A stretch of DNA of 64,000 nt. Source: Halocatena halophila. Its GTDB lineage: Archaea; Halobacteriota; Halobacteria; Halobacteriales; Haloarculaceae. Under the pieces are notes generated by a model, which was not told where the DNA came from, made no database searches, and was given only the letters and a program-made list of their open reading frames with translations. The translations under genes and the position numbers were made by a program. Each line of letters starts with the position of its first letter. Position 1 is the first letter of the stretch. The DNA is taken from the NCBI GenBank assembly GCA_027563145.1, contig CP071306.1, positions 248,001 through 312,000 on the forward strand, read 5' to 3'. This document shows, piece by piece, positions 26,170 to 35,137 of this stretch.

Positions 26170-27809
26170 GACGCACGTCGAATACGTCGTGGGGGCTCTG
26201 TATCAGCATCTGTATACTCCTCATCGCTGGCTGCCTCTCACTGAGTGGTGGACCTGTGTCAACGCTGTCGTTTCAAGAGCGGACGAACACCATCGGGATT
26301 GACTATCAGACCGACGGTGGCGGTCCAGGCAACGGCAACGACGGAGTGTTTGTGGCAGATTACGACCGCGATGGTTGGCAGGATCTACTCGTCACCGGTG
26401 CGAGCAATCCAGCCGTGTTTCACAACGACAAGGGAACGTTTTCGAACGCAACCACGTTTTCCGAGCTCGATGGCTCGGTGAAAAGTGCGCTCTGGTTCGA
26501 TGCAGATGGCGACGGTTTCGAGGAGCTCGTTCTGTTCAGAGAACACGACCGACCCCTGTTCGTCGCCAATGACGCCGGAACGCTCGGGAATCCCGTCGAG
26601 CGATTCGGAAACCTATCCTATCCAATGGGTGCAACGCCGGGTGATTTCGACAGTGATGGCGATCAGGATCTGCTCATCTACCAGTCAGGCGACTGGCAGC
26701 TGACGAAACCAGACGGCTATTTCAGTCTCCATCAGTATCTCACCGAGGATAACGGTCACCAGAACGTAGTGTATGAGAACACCCAATCGGGATTCATTCG
26801 CCGGAACGAAACGGGGCTTGGAGACGTGAATCGGTGGTCTCTCGCGGCGAGTACGGTCGATCTAAACGGCGACGATCGGCCGGACGTTCACGTCGCCAAC
26901 GACTACAACACCGATACGGTGTACGTTAACCGCGGCAACTGGACGTTCGACCGGCGTGATCTTCGAGGCAACACATCGCGCAACGGGATGGCTTCCGAGA
27001 TCGCCGACGTAAACGGCGATGGCACACCGGACGTGTTCACGACAAATATTCACCTGCCACTGGACCAGATCGACGATCCCGAGCGATACGAACGGCTGAA
27101 GCTGTTGTTCACCTACGTGATCAAATCAGGTCGGACAAAGGGTAACACACTCATGATCAACGATGGCAACGGTGCTTTCTCGGATTCGGCTGTCGCCTAT
27201 CGCGTCCGCGATGGTGGGTGGGGCTGGGCGGCCACGCTGACGGATTTCGATCTTGATGGTGACCGAGATCTCATCCATGCGACACAACAGGTCGTTCGAA
27301 TCAACAAATCGGATCCCGAGTACACCCTGCCGATGGTGTTCGAACGGACCGGCGATCGGTTCACAAATCGAGATGCATCCACGCTGAACTTCTCCGAACA
27401 CGACGGCCGGGGACTCGCCGCGCTGGATTACGATCGCGACGGTGACCAAGATCTCGTGGTTGCGCCGTACGATGGACGGATCCGGACGTACGAAAACACG
27501 ATGACTGGTGGCCACTCGATCGCACTCCGTGTCACCACTCAAACGGGCGCAACCGTCCACGGTGCACGGATAACGGTGAACTCGGGTGGCGATCAATCCG
27601 TAATTCAACAGACGGCTCGCACTGATTTTCTCTCACAGGAACCGCGAGTTTCCCACGTAGGAACGAACTACGACACCGTCACCGTGGCCGTTCGGTGGCC
27701 CGACGGTACGACTCGAACCTATCGCGACGTGTCCGTCGATCGGGAGTATCGAATCACGAAAGAAAAACTGCAGGTGGTTGGCAACTACTCGGACATAGAA
27801 CGTGGATGA
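26166..27809 (+). CDS. CRTAC1-family FG-GAP/VCBS repeat lipoprotein with ASPIC/UnbV tail
   Basis: 547 residues. Signal with lipobox LLIAGC near residue 23. Then about seven beta-propeller blades, each with a calcium-type loop: DYDRDGWQD, DADGDGFEE, DFDSDGDQD, DLNGDDRPD, DVNGDGTPD, DFDLDGDRD and DYDRDGDQD. The last about 100 residues are an ASPIC/UnbV domain (GATVHGARITVNSGGDQ, VRWPDGTTRTYRDV). Such proteins sit on the cell surface and bind calcium, carbohydrate or matrix. Its start overlaps the stop of the DyP-like gene (ATGA), so the two are tightly coupled. Confidence 0.9.
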   Translation: MRRTSNTSWGLCISICILLIAGCLSLSGGPVSTLSFQERTNTIGIDYQTDGGGPGNGNDGVFVADYDRDGWQDLLVTGASNPAVFHNDKGTFSNATTFSELDGSVKSALWFDADGDGFEELVLFREHDRPLFVANDAGTLGNPVERFGNLSYPMGATPGDFDSDGDQDLLIYQSGDWQLTKPDGYFSLHQYLTEDNGHQNVVYENTQSGFIRRNETGLGDVNRWSLAASTVDLNGDDRPDVHVANDYNTDTVYVNRGNWTFDRRDLRGNTSRNGMASEIADVNGDGTPDVFTTNIHLPLDQIDDPERYERLKLLFTYVIKSGRTKGNTLMINDGNGAFSDSAVAYRVRDGGWGWAATLTDFDLDGDRDLIHATQQVVRINKSDPEYTLPMVFERTGDRFTNRDASTLNFSEHDGRGLAALDYDRDGDQDLVVAPYDGRIRTYENTMTGGHSIALRVTTQTGATVHGARITVNSGGDQSVIQQTARTDFLSQEPRVSHVGTNYDTVTVAVRWPDGTTRTYRDVSVDREYRITKEKLQVVGNYSDIERG

Positions 27810-27824
27810 TCGTCCTGTGCGATC

Positions 27825-29963
27825 CTACTCCGGGTGTTCGCTCGCACCGTCAAGCGGATCACTCTCCCAGTACTGGTGGTCTGGTTCCTCCCGGAAACAC
27901 GCAACTGCACCGTCTCCATCCTCACAGTCTCTGAGTTCCGGCGATGTTTCGACACACGTTTCCCGGGCGACCGGACAGCGGGTGTGAAATCGACAGCCAG
28001 TTGGCGGATCGATCGGATCGGGCACGTCGATCTCCCGCACGGGTGGCTCATCGTCAGCGTCCGTGTCGAGGCCGAGATCGGGCGTTGCCCACCGCAACAC
28101 TTCCGTATATGGATGTCGGGGATCCGTGAGCAGCCGTTGTGCACTTCCGATTTCGACAATTTCGCCCAGATACATCACTGCGATTCGCCCGCCCGCGTGC
28201 TCGGTGATATATCGTGCGTTCGAGAGATCATGTGAAATGAATAGATACGACGTTTCGAACTCTTCTTGAAGCTCTAAGAGGAGATCCATGATCTCGATTC
28301 GCAACGACACGTCGACCGCGCTGATCGCTTCGTCTGCGAGCACGGCATCGGGATCCATCAACAGTGCACGCGAGAGCACGACCCGTTGTTTTTCCCCGCC
28401 AGAGAGCTGGTGTGGGTACCGCTCGATGTACGCATCTGCCGGCGTCATGCCGATTCGTTCGAGTAACGATGTGATTCGCCGTCGCCGTTCTGTAATCGAT
28501 GCATTCGGATGCGTGTGTAACAGCGGTTCCGAGAGGATGTCCACGATTCGTCTGTTCGGGTTCAATGCGCTCGAGGGATCCTGATGGATGATCTGCAGCG
28601 CGGCCCTGGCATCGTCGTGTTCGTCGAGGGACTCGCCACGAAACGTGATCGATCCCCCGGTTGGTTCCTGGAGACCGATCATCGCTTTGCCGAGTGTCGT
28701 CTTCCCACAGCCACTTTCACCGAGCAGACAGACGAGATCCTGCGCTTCGATCGACAACGAGACACCATCGACGGCCTTGACAACGTCTGGTTCCCCAATA
28801 AACTGCTCGATCACACCCTGAGACGCCTCGAAATGCACCTGCAGGTCCGAGAGCTCGAGCAGCGACTCTGCATCGGTTGTCGTCTGGGTAGTGCGCTCGG
28901 TGGCGCTAAACGCACCCTCCTCGTCAGTGCTAATCGTGAGTTCTTCGCGTGCGCGCTCAACGTGATGGCAGGCAACTCGGTGATTGTTGGCGTCGTGTGC
29001 ATCCAACGTTGGCTCAACCGACTCGCATTCGTCGGTCGCCACCGGACAGCGCGGGTGGAACCGACAGCCTGACGGAACGTTCGCCGGCGCTGGTCCCTGC
29101 CCTTCAATCGACTGCATTGCCTCTAGCGGACTATTGATGTTCGGAGTGGCCTGCAAGAGTGCTCGTGTGTACGGATGGGCCGCGTTCGCTATGATTGCGT
29201 CACGGGGGCCAATCTCGACGAACTCGAACGCGTAGATGATCGCCATTCGATCGGCGATTCCGGCGACGAGTGGCAGATCGTGCGTGATGAACACGATCGT
29301 CAGATCGTATTCCTCCTGAAGATCGTTCAACAGCGAGAGGATCGATCGCTGCATTAACAGATCGAGTGCAGCCGTCGGCTCGTCCATGATCAACACCTCC
29401 GGATTGAGCACCATGCTCAGCGCGATCAGCGCTCTCTGTTGCATTCCACCGGAGAGCTCGTGTGGATAGGCGTTCAACACCCGTTCGGGTTCGAGATAGA
29501 GGCTTTCGAGCAGCTCTCTGGCAAACGACATCCCCTCGCCCACCGAGCGGTCATGGCTCTGGAGTGTTTCTGTAAAATGGGTCTTGATCTTCATGGTGGG
29601 GTTGAACGAGTGCATCGCCCCCTGGAACACCATAGCAATTTCTTCCCACCGGAATGCACGCAACTGTTCATCAGAGAGCCCGAGAATGTCAACTGTGGTT
29701 CCGTCGCGCCGGTTGTAGATCAACTGTCCCGAGAGTACACCGGGGTCGGGGACGGCATCGAGAATCGCAGAAGCGAACATCGATTTACCGCTGCCGCTCT
29801 CGCCGACAATTCCGAGAATTTCGTCCCGGTGGATCGAGACCGACGCGTCTTCGAGCACGTACGATTCGCCATCCGTATACGTTACGTTCGTATCCGTAAT
29901 CTCCAGAATCGGGTCTGGTTGTCGTTCGTCGCTGCCCTGTGACGTGAGAGTGTCTGAGCTCAT
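27825..29963 (-). CDS. Fused dual-ATPase subunit of an oligopeptide/oligosaccharide-type ABC importer
   Basis: 712 residues with two complete ABC ATPase domains, equal to DppD fused to DppF. Domain 1: GIVGESGSGKSMFASAI near residue 50, signature ELSGGMQQRALIAL near 165, Walker B VLIMDEPTAAL. An oligopeptide-ABC C-terminal motif with cysteines (PSGCRFHPRCPVATDEC) follows near 300. Domain 2: CLLGESGCGKTTLGKAM near 410, LSGGEKQRVVLSRAL near 520, VLADEAISAVD, and a second motif TGCRFHTRCPVARETC near 670. It powers import by the two permeases encoded upstream; its ATG follows the permease stop directly. It ends next to the CRTAC1 gene, 15 nt apart and convergent. Confidence 0.95.
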   Translation of the reverse strand: MSSDTLTSQGSDERQPDPILEITDTNVTYTDGESYVLEDASVSIHRDEILGIVGESGSGKSMFASAILDAVPDPGVLSGQLIYNRRDGTTVDILGLSDEQLRAFRWEEIAMVFQGAMHSFNPTMKIKTHFTETLQSHDRSVGEGMSFARELLESLYLEPERVLNAYPHELSGGMQQRALIALSMVLNPEVLIMDEPTAALDLLMQRSILSLLNDLQEEYDLTIVFITHDLPLVAGIADRMAIIYAFEFVEIGPRDAIIANAAHPYTRALLQATPNINSPLEAMQSIEGQGPAPANVPSGCRFHPRCPVATDECESVEPTLDAHDANNHRVACHHVERAREELTISTDEEGAFSATERTTQTTTDAESLLELSDLQVHFEASQGVIEQFIGEPDVVKAVDGVSLSIEAQDLVCLLGESGCGKTTLGKAMIGLQEPTGGSITFRGESLDEHDDARAALQIIHQDPSSALNPNRRIVDILSEPLLHTHPNASITERRRRITSLLERIGMTPADAYIERYPHQLSGGEKQRVVLSRALLMDPDAVLADEAISAVDVSLRIEIMDLLLELQEEFETSYLFISHDLSNARYITEHAGGRIAVMYLGEIVEIGSAQRLLTDPRHPYTEVLRWATPDLGLDTDADDEPPVREIDVPDPIDPPTGCRFHTRCPVARETCVETSPELRDCEDGDGAVACFREEPDHQYWESDPLDGASEHPE

Positions 29964-30962
29964 TTATCGGATCTCCGTGGTGTGTTCGGGCGTCGATTCG
30001 ACGGACTCGGATTCACCGGTAAGTCGTGTTCGCACTCGCGGATTGAAGATGCGGTCCATTCCCTGGCTCAGGAGAATCAACCCACAGGCAAGCCCGACGA
30101 TCGCGATAATCGGTGCTAGCAGCCAGTGAATCGCCTCAAGTCCAAATAGCGCCCCCTGATTGTACGCGTAGTTCAGTGTGATTCCCCAGTTCTGACCCGT
30201 GTAGGGCAATACGCCAAGGAAATACAGCGCGACTGCCGCAAAGATCGTATACCGCGCTGCAAAGACGAAGTTCACCAGCACGTACGGCATGAGATTCGGC
30301 AAAATGTCTTTGCGAATGATCCGGACTGTGTTCGTTCCCATCGCTCTTGAGGCCTCGACGTAGCTTTCGTTTCTGATCGAGAGCACCTGCGAGCGAATGG
30401 ACCGGCCCAACCCCGCCCAGTAGTTGATCGTAAGGATCACACCGAGCACCAGCGGACTTTCTGGCTCGAGGGTGATCCCCAGTACGATCACAAGCGGGAG
30501 TCCCGGGATCGACATGAAGAAATCTGAAATCGCGGTGATCACTGAATCCGTCAGGCCACCCTTATAGCCCGAGATCGTACCCACGATGACGGCAACACCG
30601 GTTGCCCAGACGCCACCAGCAAGCACCATCTGCAGGATGAACGGGGTAGAATCGATGATCAACGCCAGCACGTCGACGCCAGACTGCGTCGTTCCCAGCG
30701 GATACGACCAGTTCTGAAACGCACCCAGCATTCGTGGTGCCTGACTCGTGCTCGCATCACGCCAGAGGCCAAACAGATCGACCAGCGCCATGCATAGATA
30801 CAGTACCACGATCACCAATCCGGTCTGTGTCCGGCGATCGTTCCAGGCAATAAGCGCTGGTTCGTAGACGCGCAAGACGAACCCTTCGTGGAGTCGGTCG
30901 CGCCAGTCGATCGTCTCGTCCGTCTGCTCGCTCTGCCAGTTAACGTCGGTGTCAGTACTCAT
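29964..30962 (-). CDS. ABC importer permease (DppC/OppC type)
   Basis: 332 residues from MSTDTDVNWQSEQTDET; an ATG two codons upstream is also possible. Cytoplasmic N-terminus of about 50 residues, then a hydrophobic helix at WNDRRTQTGLVIVVLYLCMA, an extracytoplasmic loop, and a core of about five helices holding the EAA-type coupling loop ASRAMGTNTVRIIRKDILPN near residue 225. It forms the pore with the DppB-type protein. Its start overlaps the preceding permease stop by 11 nt and its stop abuts the ATPase start, so the operon is continuous. Confidence 0.93.
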   Translation of the reverse strand: MSTDTDVNWQSEQTDETIDWRDRLHEGFVLRVYEPALIAWNDRRTQTGLVIVVLYLCMALVDLFGLWRDASTSQAPRMLGAFQNWSYPLGTTQSGVDVLALIIDSTPFILQMVLAGGVWATGVAVIVGTISGYKGGLTDSVITAISDFFMSIPGLPLVIVLGITLEPESPLVLGVILTINYWAGLGRSIRSQVLSIRNESYVEASRAMGTNTVRIIRKDILPNLMPYVLVNFVFAARYTIFAAVALYFLGVLPYTGQNWGITLNYAYNQGALFGLEAIHWLLAPIIAIVGLACGLILLSQGMDRIFNPRVRTRLTGESESVESTPEHTTEIR

Positions 30963-31950
30963 CTGCATCACCCACACTGATTCGTGGATCGATCAGCCCG
31001 TAGGTCATATCGGCAAAATACACGGCAAGCACGAGTGCGATCGTGATCACCATAAAGCAGCCCATCATCAGCGGATAATCGTTGGCGTTCACTCCTTCGA
31101 TCAGGTAAAAACCCAATCCCGGGTAGGTGAAGATCTCTTCGAGAACGACGGTACCACCCAGTCGAAAGCCGACCAGCAACAACAGGCCGGTGTACATGGG
31201 AAGAATCGCATTCATCGCCACGTATCGAGTCGCAATCCGTTGATCAGAGAGTCCCCGAAGCCTGGCGACCTCGACGAACTCCCGACCGAGCACCTGAATC
31301 GAATTGCCGCGCATGCTCAGTGCCGTTGAGCCGACCCCACCGATCGTAAAGGAGATGATTGGTAATGCAGCGTGATGCAGAACGGAAACGGCGTATGCAA
31401 CCGTAAATCCTGCTTCGATGCTCCGGTCTGCCGCCGCGCTCGTTGGAAAGACACCCCAGCTAAATGCCAACACGACCAGAAACGCCACGGCATAGATGTA
31501 GTACGGGATCGACATGAACAGAATCGACAGACCAGAGCCGACCGAATCGAACGTCGTTCCCTCCCAGTAAGCCTGCAAGGACCCAAGCAACACGCCCAGG
31601 ACAAACATCAACAGCGTCGAGACGACGACGATAAACACCGTCCACGGAAGTGCCTGGCCGATCACCTCGATCACGGGCTTGTTGAGCGAGATTGATTGGC
31701 CAAGATCCAGTTGCACAACGCCGATCAGATAATCAAGATACTGCTCGGGTAGCGATTTCTCGGGCCGAATGTTTTGCAACGCCTCAATGCGGGCGTTGAT
31801 TTCCTGTGCATCCATGCCCCGTCGTCGAAGCTGGATCCGCAACTGCGTGAACGGGCCCCCTGGAAGCAAGCGTATCAACCCGAACGTGAGCGTCGCCACC
31901 CCAAGAATCGTCGCCGGGATCCGAATCGTTCGTCGAAGGTAGTAGTTCAT
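30952..31950 (-). CDS. ABC importer permease (DppB/OppB type)
   Basis: 332 residues. Hydrophobic N-terminal helix (IPATILGVATLTFGLIRLLP) followed by a long outside loop containing QYLDYLIGVVQLDLGQS, typical of DppB, then about five more helices. The EAA coupling loop is EVARLRGLSDQRIATRYVAM near residue 228. The start ATG is 20 nt after the binding-protein gene ends. Pairs with the DppC-type permease to move peptide, nickel or oligosaccharide substrates. Confidence 0.93.
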   Translation of the reverse strand: MNYYLRRTIRIPATILGVATLTFGLIRLLPGGPFTQLRIQLRRRGMDAQEINARIEALQNIRPEKSLPEQYLDYLIGVVQLDLGQSISLNKPVIEVIGQALPWTVFIVVVSTLLMFVLGVLLGSLQAYWEGTTFDSVGSGLSILFMSIPYYIYAVAFLVVLAFSWGVFPTSAAADRSIEAGFTVAYAVSVLHHAALPIISFTIGGVGSTALSMRGNSIQVLGREFVEVARLRGLSDQRIATRYVAMNAILPMYTGLLLLVGFRLGGTVVLEEIFTYPGLGFYLIEGVNANDYPLMMGCFMVITIALVLAVYFADMTYGLIDPRISVGDADEY

Positions 31951-31969
31951 TGGGTACTCTCTCTCATTG

Positions 31970-33742
31970 TTAGCCCGAATACTGGAGCTCTCCCTGCTGG
32001 GGCCACCAGAACGGCGGCCACTTCACGCGCCGATTCGTCGTTTCTTTCTCTGCGTTCGTCCACTCGTCGCTCGTCACCCAGGATTGTTCGAACTTCGAGA
32101 CGAGACCCAAAAACGGCAGGTCGATATGGTTGTGCCAGGCAGCCTGTTGGACGAACTGTCGCGCCTCGTCGTCTGAGGACTGCTGGGCTATTTTTTCCGT
32201 TACCTCGAGCGGTGTGATCGTCATTTCGGAGCCATCACGCGATGGAATCGTCTGTTCGGACTCTGCTATCTCTCGGTAGTTGTGGCCCCCGCCGATATCG
32301 GTTGCCCACAGCTGGTAGTACAGCGGGAAATACGGGAACGACGAGCGAGAACCACCGGGAAGCCAGTACAACGCACCGATCTTGAAGTTGGAGTTCGAAA
32401 ACTGCCCTGTCCAGTCCTGCGTTGGCTTCGAACTGATCTGGAAGTCGAATCCAAACTGGTTGAGCTGGTCGACTACCGTATTCGTCAGCGCCGTCCAGTC
32501 GGTCCAGCCCGCTGGCGTGTAGTAGTTCCCGCCGAGTACGTCGCCGTTGCTGTTCTGCCACGTTCCACTCGATTTCGTGTAGCCTGCGTCCTCAAGCAAC
32601 GTCGTTGCCTCGTCGGTCTGGCTCGAGTCAGCACCATACGTTTCGAAATCACCCAGCCAGTCTGCAAGCCAGTACTCCTGATCTCTGGGTGCGATTCCAC
32701 ACGGTGTCCCTGTGGAATATTTCGTTCGTGGGCCGGCGTTTTTCACCAGCTCCTCACGATTGATCACGTGGGCAATTGCCTGGCGAACGGCACGGTTTCC
32801 AAAGTCCGGATCGTTGTGGTTGAAGACGATGCCGTAGCCCCATTTTGCTGGGATGTTCACTTCGACCACGTGGTCGGGAAACTGCTCTGCGGTGTTTGGC
32901 GGTGTGAACAGACTCGATGCCGCGTCCACCTGATCGCCAGCAGCCAGTGCCTGGTGCTGTGGCGTGTTTCCTTCGTAGTATTTGAGGAGATACGTCTCGA
33001 AGTTGATGTTGTCGGCGTTGTAGAACTCTGGATTTCGCTCGTATTCGAACGCCTGCTGGTCTTTCGTCACGAACTTCATAAAGCCTGTCGCCACCGGATC
33101 CTCCCAGGCCCACTGGAGATACTCCTCTGCGGATTTGTCCAGCCACTGCTCGTGAGTCGAGACTTTCGTGTCTGCAAAGTAGTTCGTAAGCTCGAATTTG
33201 ATAATCTTCGGGTTTGTGGGTCCCGAAAGTGTCAGCGTCGCGGTCTTCTCGTCGTTCATCTCATACCCATCGAGATAGCCCCAGAGTGAGTTTTCGACCT
33301 TTTTTGCAAGCTCAAGCTGTACCTCGAAGTCGTCTGTGGTCCAGTCGGAGCCGTCTTCCCATTTCAAATCGTCGCGGAATGTGAGCTCCACTTCGGTTCC
33401 GTCGATCTGAAAGTCTGACAGCGCACCGAGGAGGAACTCGTTGTCAGTGAACGAGTATTTCATGAACGGCGCGAACAGGGGCCGGTGTGCCGCCCAGGAG
33501 AAGTTCTGACTTGCGGCGGAGTTGAAGTGGTGGTCGACAGGATTGTTGGCAATCGCGTTGACGAACGACACCGAACTCACGCCGGATTCGGCAGTTTTAT
33601 CGCCGTTTCCGTCTGCAGTCGAAGTGCCACTGTCCCCGCTACAACCGGCAAGAGTCATCGCTCCTACAGTTCCGGCGATCGAAAGCACTCTGCGTCTACT
33701 TACTACTGATTCGAAATCAGTTTGGTTGCTATCATCACCCAT
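31970..33742 (-). CDS. ABC importer substrate-binding lipoprotein (SBP_bac_5 type)
   Basis: 590 residues. Twin Arg (SRRRVLSIAGTVGAMTLAGC) with lipobox LAGC near residue 35, then a Ser/Thr/Gly/Asp linker typical of haloarchaeal surface lipoproteins. The mature protein follows the family 5 plan: FRDDLKWEDGSDWTTDDFE near residue 140, RNPEFYNADNINFETYLLK near 235, and NRAVRQAIAHVINREELVKN near 335. Family 5 proteins bind peptides, but haloarchaeal and thermophile members also bind cello- or other oligosaccharides. A glycosidase gene nearby makes sugar a real possibility. It heads the four-gene operon. Confidence 0.93.
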   Translation of the reverse strand: MGDDSNQTDFESVVSRRRVLSIAGTVGAMTLAGCSGDSGTSTADGNGDKTAESGVSSVSFVNAIANNPVDHHFNSAASQNFSWAAHRPLFAPFMKYSFTDNEFLLGALSDFQIDGTEVELTFRDDLKWEDGSDWTTDDFEVQLELAKKVENSLWGYLDGYEMNDEKTATLTLSGPTNPKIIKFELTNYFADTKVSTHEQWLDKSAEEYLQWAWEDPVATGFMKFVTKDQQAFEYERNPEFYNADNINFETYLLKYYEGNTPQHQALAAGDQVDAASSLFTPPNTAEQFPDHVVEVNIPAKWGYGIVFNHNDPDFGNRAVRQAIAHVINREELVKNAGPRTKYSTGTPCGIAPRDQEYWLADWLGDFETYGADSSQTDEATTLLEDAGYTKSSGTWQNSNGDVLGGNYYTPAGWTDWTALTNTVVDQLNQFGFDFQISSKPTQDWTGQFSNSNFKIGALYWLPGGSRSSFPYFPLYYQLWATDIGGGHNYREIAESEQTIPSRDGSEMTITPLEVTEKIAQQSSDDEARQFVQQAAWHNHIDLPFLGLVSKFEQSWVTSDEWTNAEKETTNRRVKWPPFWWPQQGELQYSG

Positions 33743-33884
33743 AGCGTACTATCTCTTGTAATAATGGTAAATAAAATTTTCCATTATGTATTTTAATAAC
33801 GTTCAACACGACTCTCGCGTCGGTCTGCTGCACTCTCTCCTTTTTTGGAACACGTTTATTCGATTGCTCTGCTAGCACAGACCT

Positions 33885-34118
33885 ATGAGGATTCATACAC
33901 TCATCCTGGATCAGATCTGTGCCAGCCGCAAACGGTTGCAGGTCCTCATCGCGCTCGTGATCGCGATGGGTCTGTTGTTGACAATTTCGATCGTGACTGT
34001 CGGTCCGAACGACCGTGCCTATCCGGTGCTCGTGTTCGATATCGTCCTGGTGATCGGTTCATTCGCGCTGTTCACGATGACATACTGGTACTGTATCAGA
34101 CGATCAATGCGCGAGTGA
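33885..34118 (+). CDS. Small membrane protein with two predicted helices
   Basis: 77 residues: a basic N-terminus (ILDQICASRKRLQ), helix one about residues 19-38 (VLIALVIAMGLLLTISIV), a short polar turn (GPNDRAYP), helix two about 48-70 ending in basic RRSMRE. The positive ends and hairpin topology make it credible as a real membrane protein. A TATA-like GTTTATT at 33854-33860 is 28 nt before the ATG (leaderless spacing). No family recognised. It converges with the HEAT-repeat gene. Confidence 0.6.
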   Translation: MRIHTLILDQICASRKRLQVLIALVIAMGLLLTISIVTVGPNDRAYPVLVFDIVLVIGSFALFTMTYWYCIRRSMRE

Positions 34119-34123
34119 GATAC

Positions 34124-35023
34124 CTATGACCGCTCGCTCGCCTGAAGGAACGATACAGTGTCCGCTGCCATCGATCGAATTTCGCCGTTTGGATCCTCGT
34201 CGGCAAGCCGCGCGAGGGGGGCAATGGCTGCGGGTGCCCCGGCGTGTCCAAGCGCCCAGATCACCTGCGACCGAACCGCCGTGTCGTGGTGCTCAAGCTG
34301 TTCGATGAGCGTCCGAACGATTGATGGCCCTATCGTTCCCCCGTTCGCTGCGATCTCTCCGAGACAGTAGGCTCCATCGCCAGCAATCACCGGATCGTCG
34401 TCGGTTATCAATGTTTCCAACGTGGTAATCGATTCATCTGTCAGCGTGGTGGATGTCTCGGTGAGAACGGTTCGAACGATTCCCACTAGCAACCGCCTTC
34501 CCATCACTCCGTCTTTGCGTTCATCCAACTCGTGGTGTTCGATCGTTCGTTGCGTGATGGGGTCTGCGAGTGTGGACTCTGCAACTGACGGTTCGTAGGG
34601 CGTGCGCTGGGCCACCACCGAGAGCAGTTTCGGCACATCAGATTCAATGCTGTCGGGCTGTTCGGACGCAATAACTGCAAGGATCTTCGCCGCTCGCATC
34701 TGGATGGCACCGTACTCCGTATCAACACACTCGAGTAGGCAATCACGAACCTCGATAATGGGCGCTACATCCTCCTCAACCAGCCGCTCGAGCACCGAAA
34801 GCGTCTCCTGTCTATTGACGACAGAAGAGCTACATAGACACTCAGCAATCGTCTCGACCATCGGAGTGAGCGTTCTGGGTGCAGACTCGGCGATAGTGAC
34901 ACAGCGGGATAACAGTTCCCGACGGCGGTTGGAACTGGCCATCTCAAAGTCTTCTCTGAGCCGTTCGATTTCTATCGGCTCGTCTACGGTGTCACCTGTT
35001 TGAACATCCGTATCCTCAGTCAT
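34124..35023 (-). CDS. HEAT-repeat protein
   Basis: 299 residues from MTEDTDVQTGDTVDEPIEIE. Mostly alpha-helical in about six repeats, the clearest near the C-terminus: AGDGAYCLGEIAANGGT, AVRSQVIWALGHAGAPAAIA and NGEIRSMAADTVSFL, with the Gly/Ala/Pro pattern of PBS-lyase/HEAT repeats. It is likely a scaffold for protein binding. The internal ATG is chosen because a TATA-like TATATA at about 35048-35056 is 29 nt from it; the ATG five codons earlier would lie too close to that box. No partner can be named. Confidence 0.8.
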   Translation of the reverse strand: MTEDTDVQTGDTVDEPIEIERLREDFEMASSNRRRELLSRCVTIAESAPRTLTPMVETIAECLCSSSVVNRQETLSVLERLVEEDVAPIIEVRDCLLECVDTEYGAIQMRAAKILAVIASEQPDSIESDVPKLLSVVAQRTPYEPSVAESTLADPITQRTIEHHELDERKDGVMGRRLLVGIVRTVLTETSTTLTDESITTLETLITDDDPVIAGDGAYCLGEIAANGGTIGPSIVRTLIEQLEHHDTAVRSQVIWALGHAGAPAAIAPLARLADEDPNGEIRSMAADTVSFLQASERS

Positions 35024-35137
35024 GGATTCCCAATCCATGCCTCATCGTATATATGTATCGTTACCCCTGACTGAATCATCAGCCGCTCTTTGTGAGCTGC
35101 ATGTTCTCCAGACGTAAAAAATTCACTGGAGTCTGAA

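Noticed and set aside
32282..33289. A 335-codon plus-strand frame opposite the ABC binding protein
   Set aside because: Antisense shadow with no recognisable domain.
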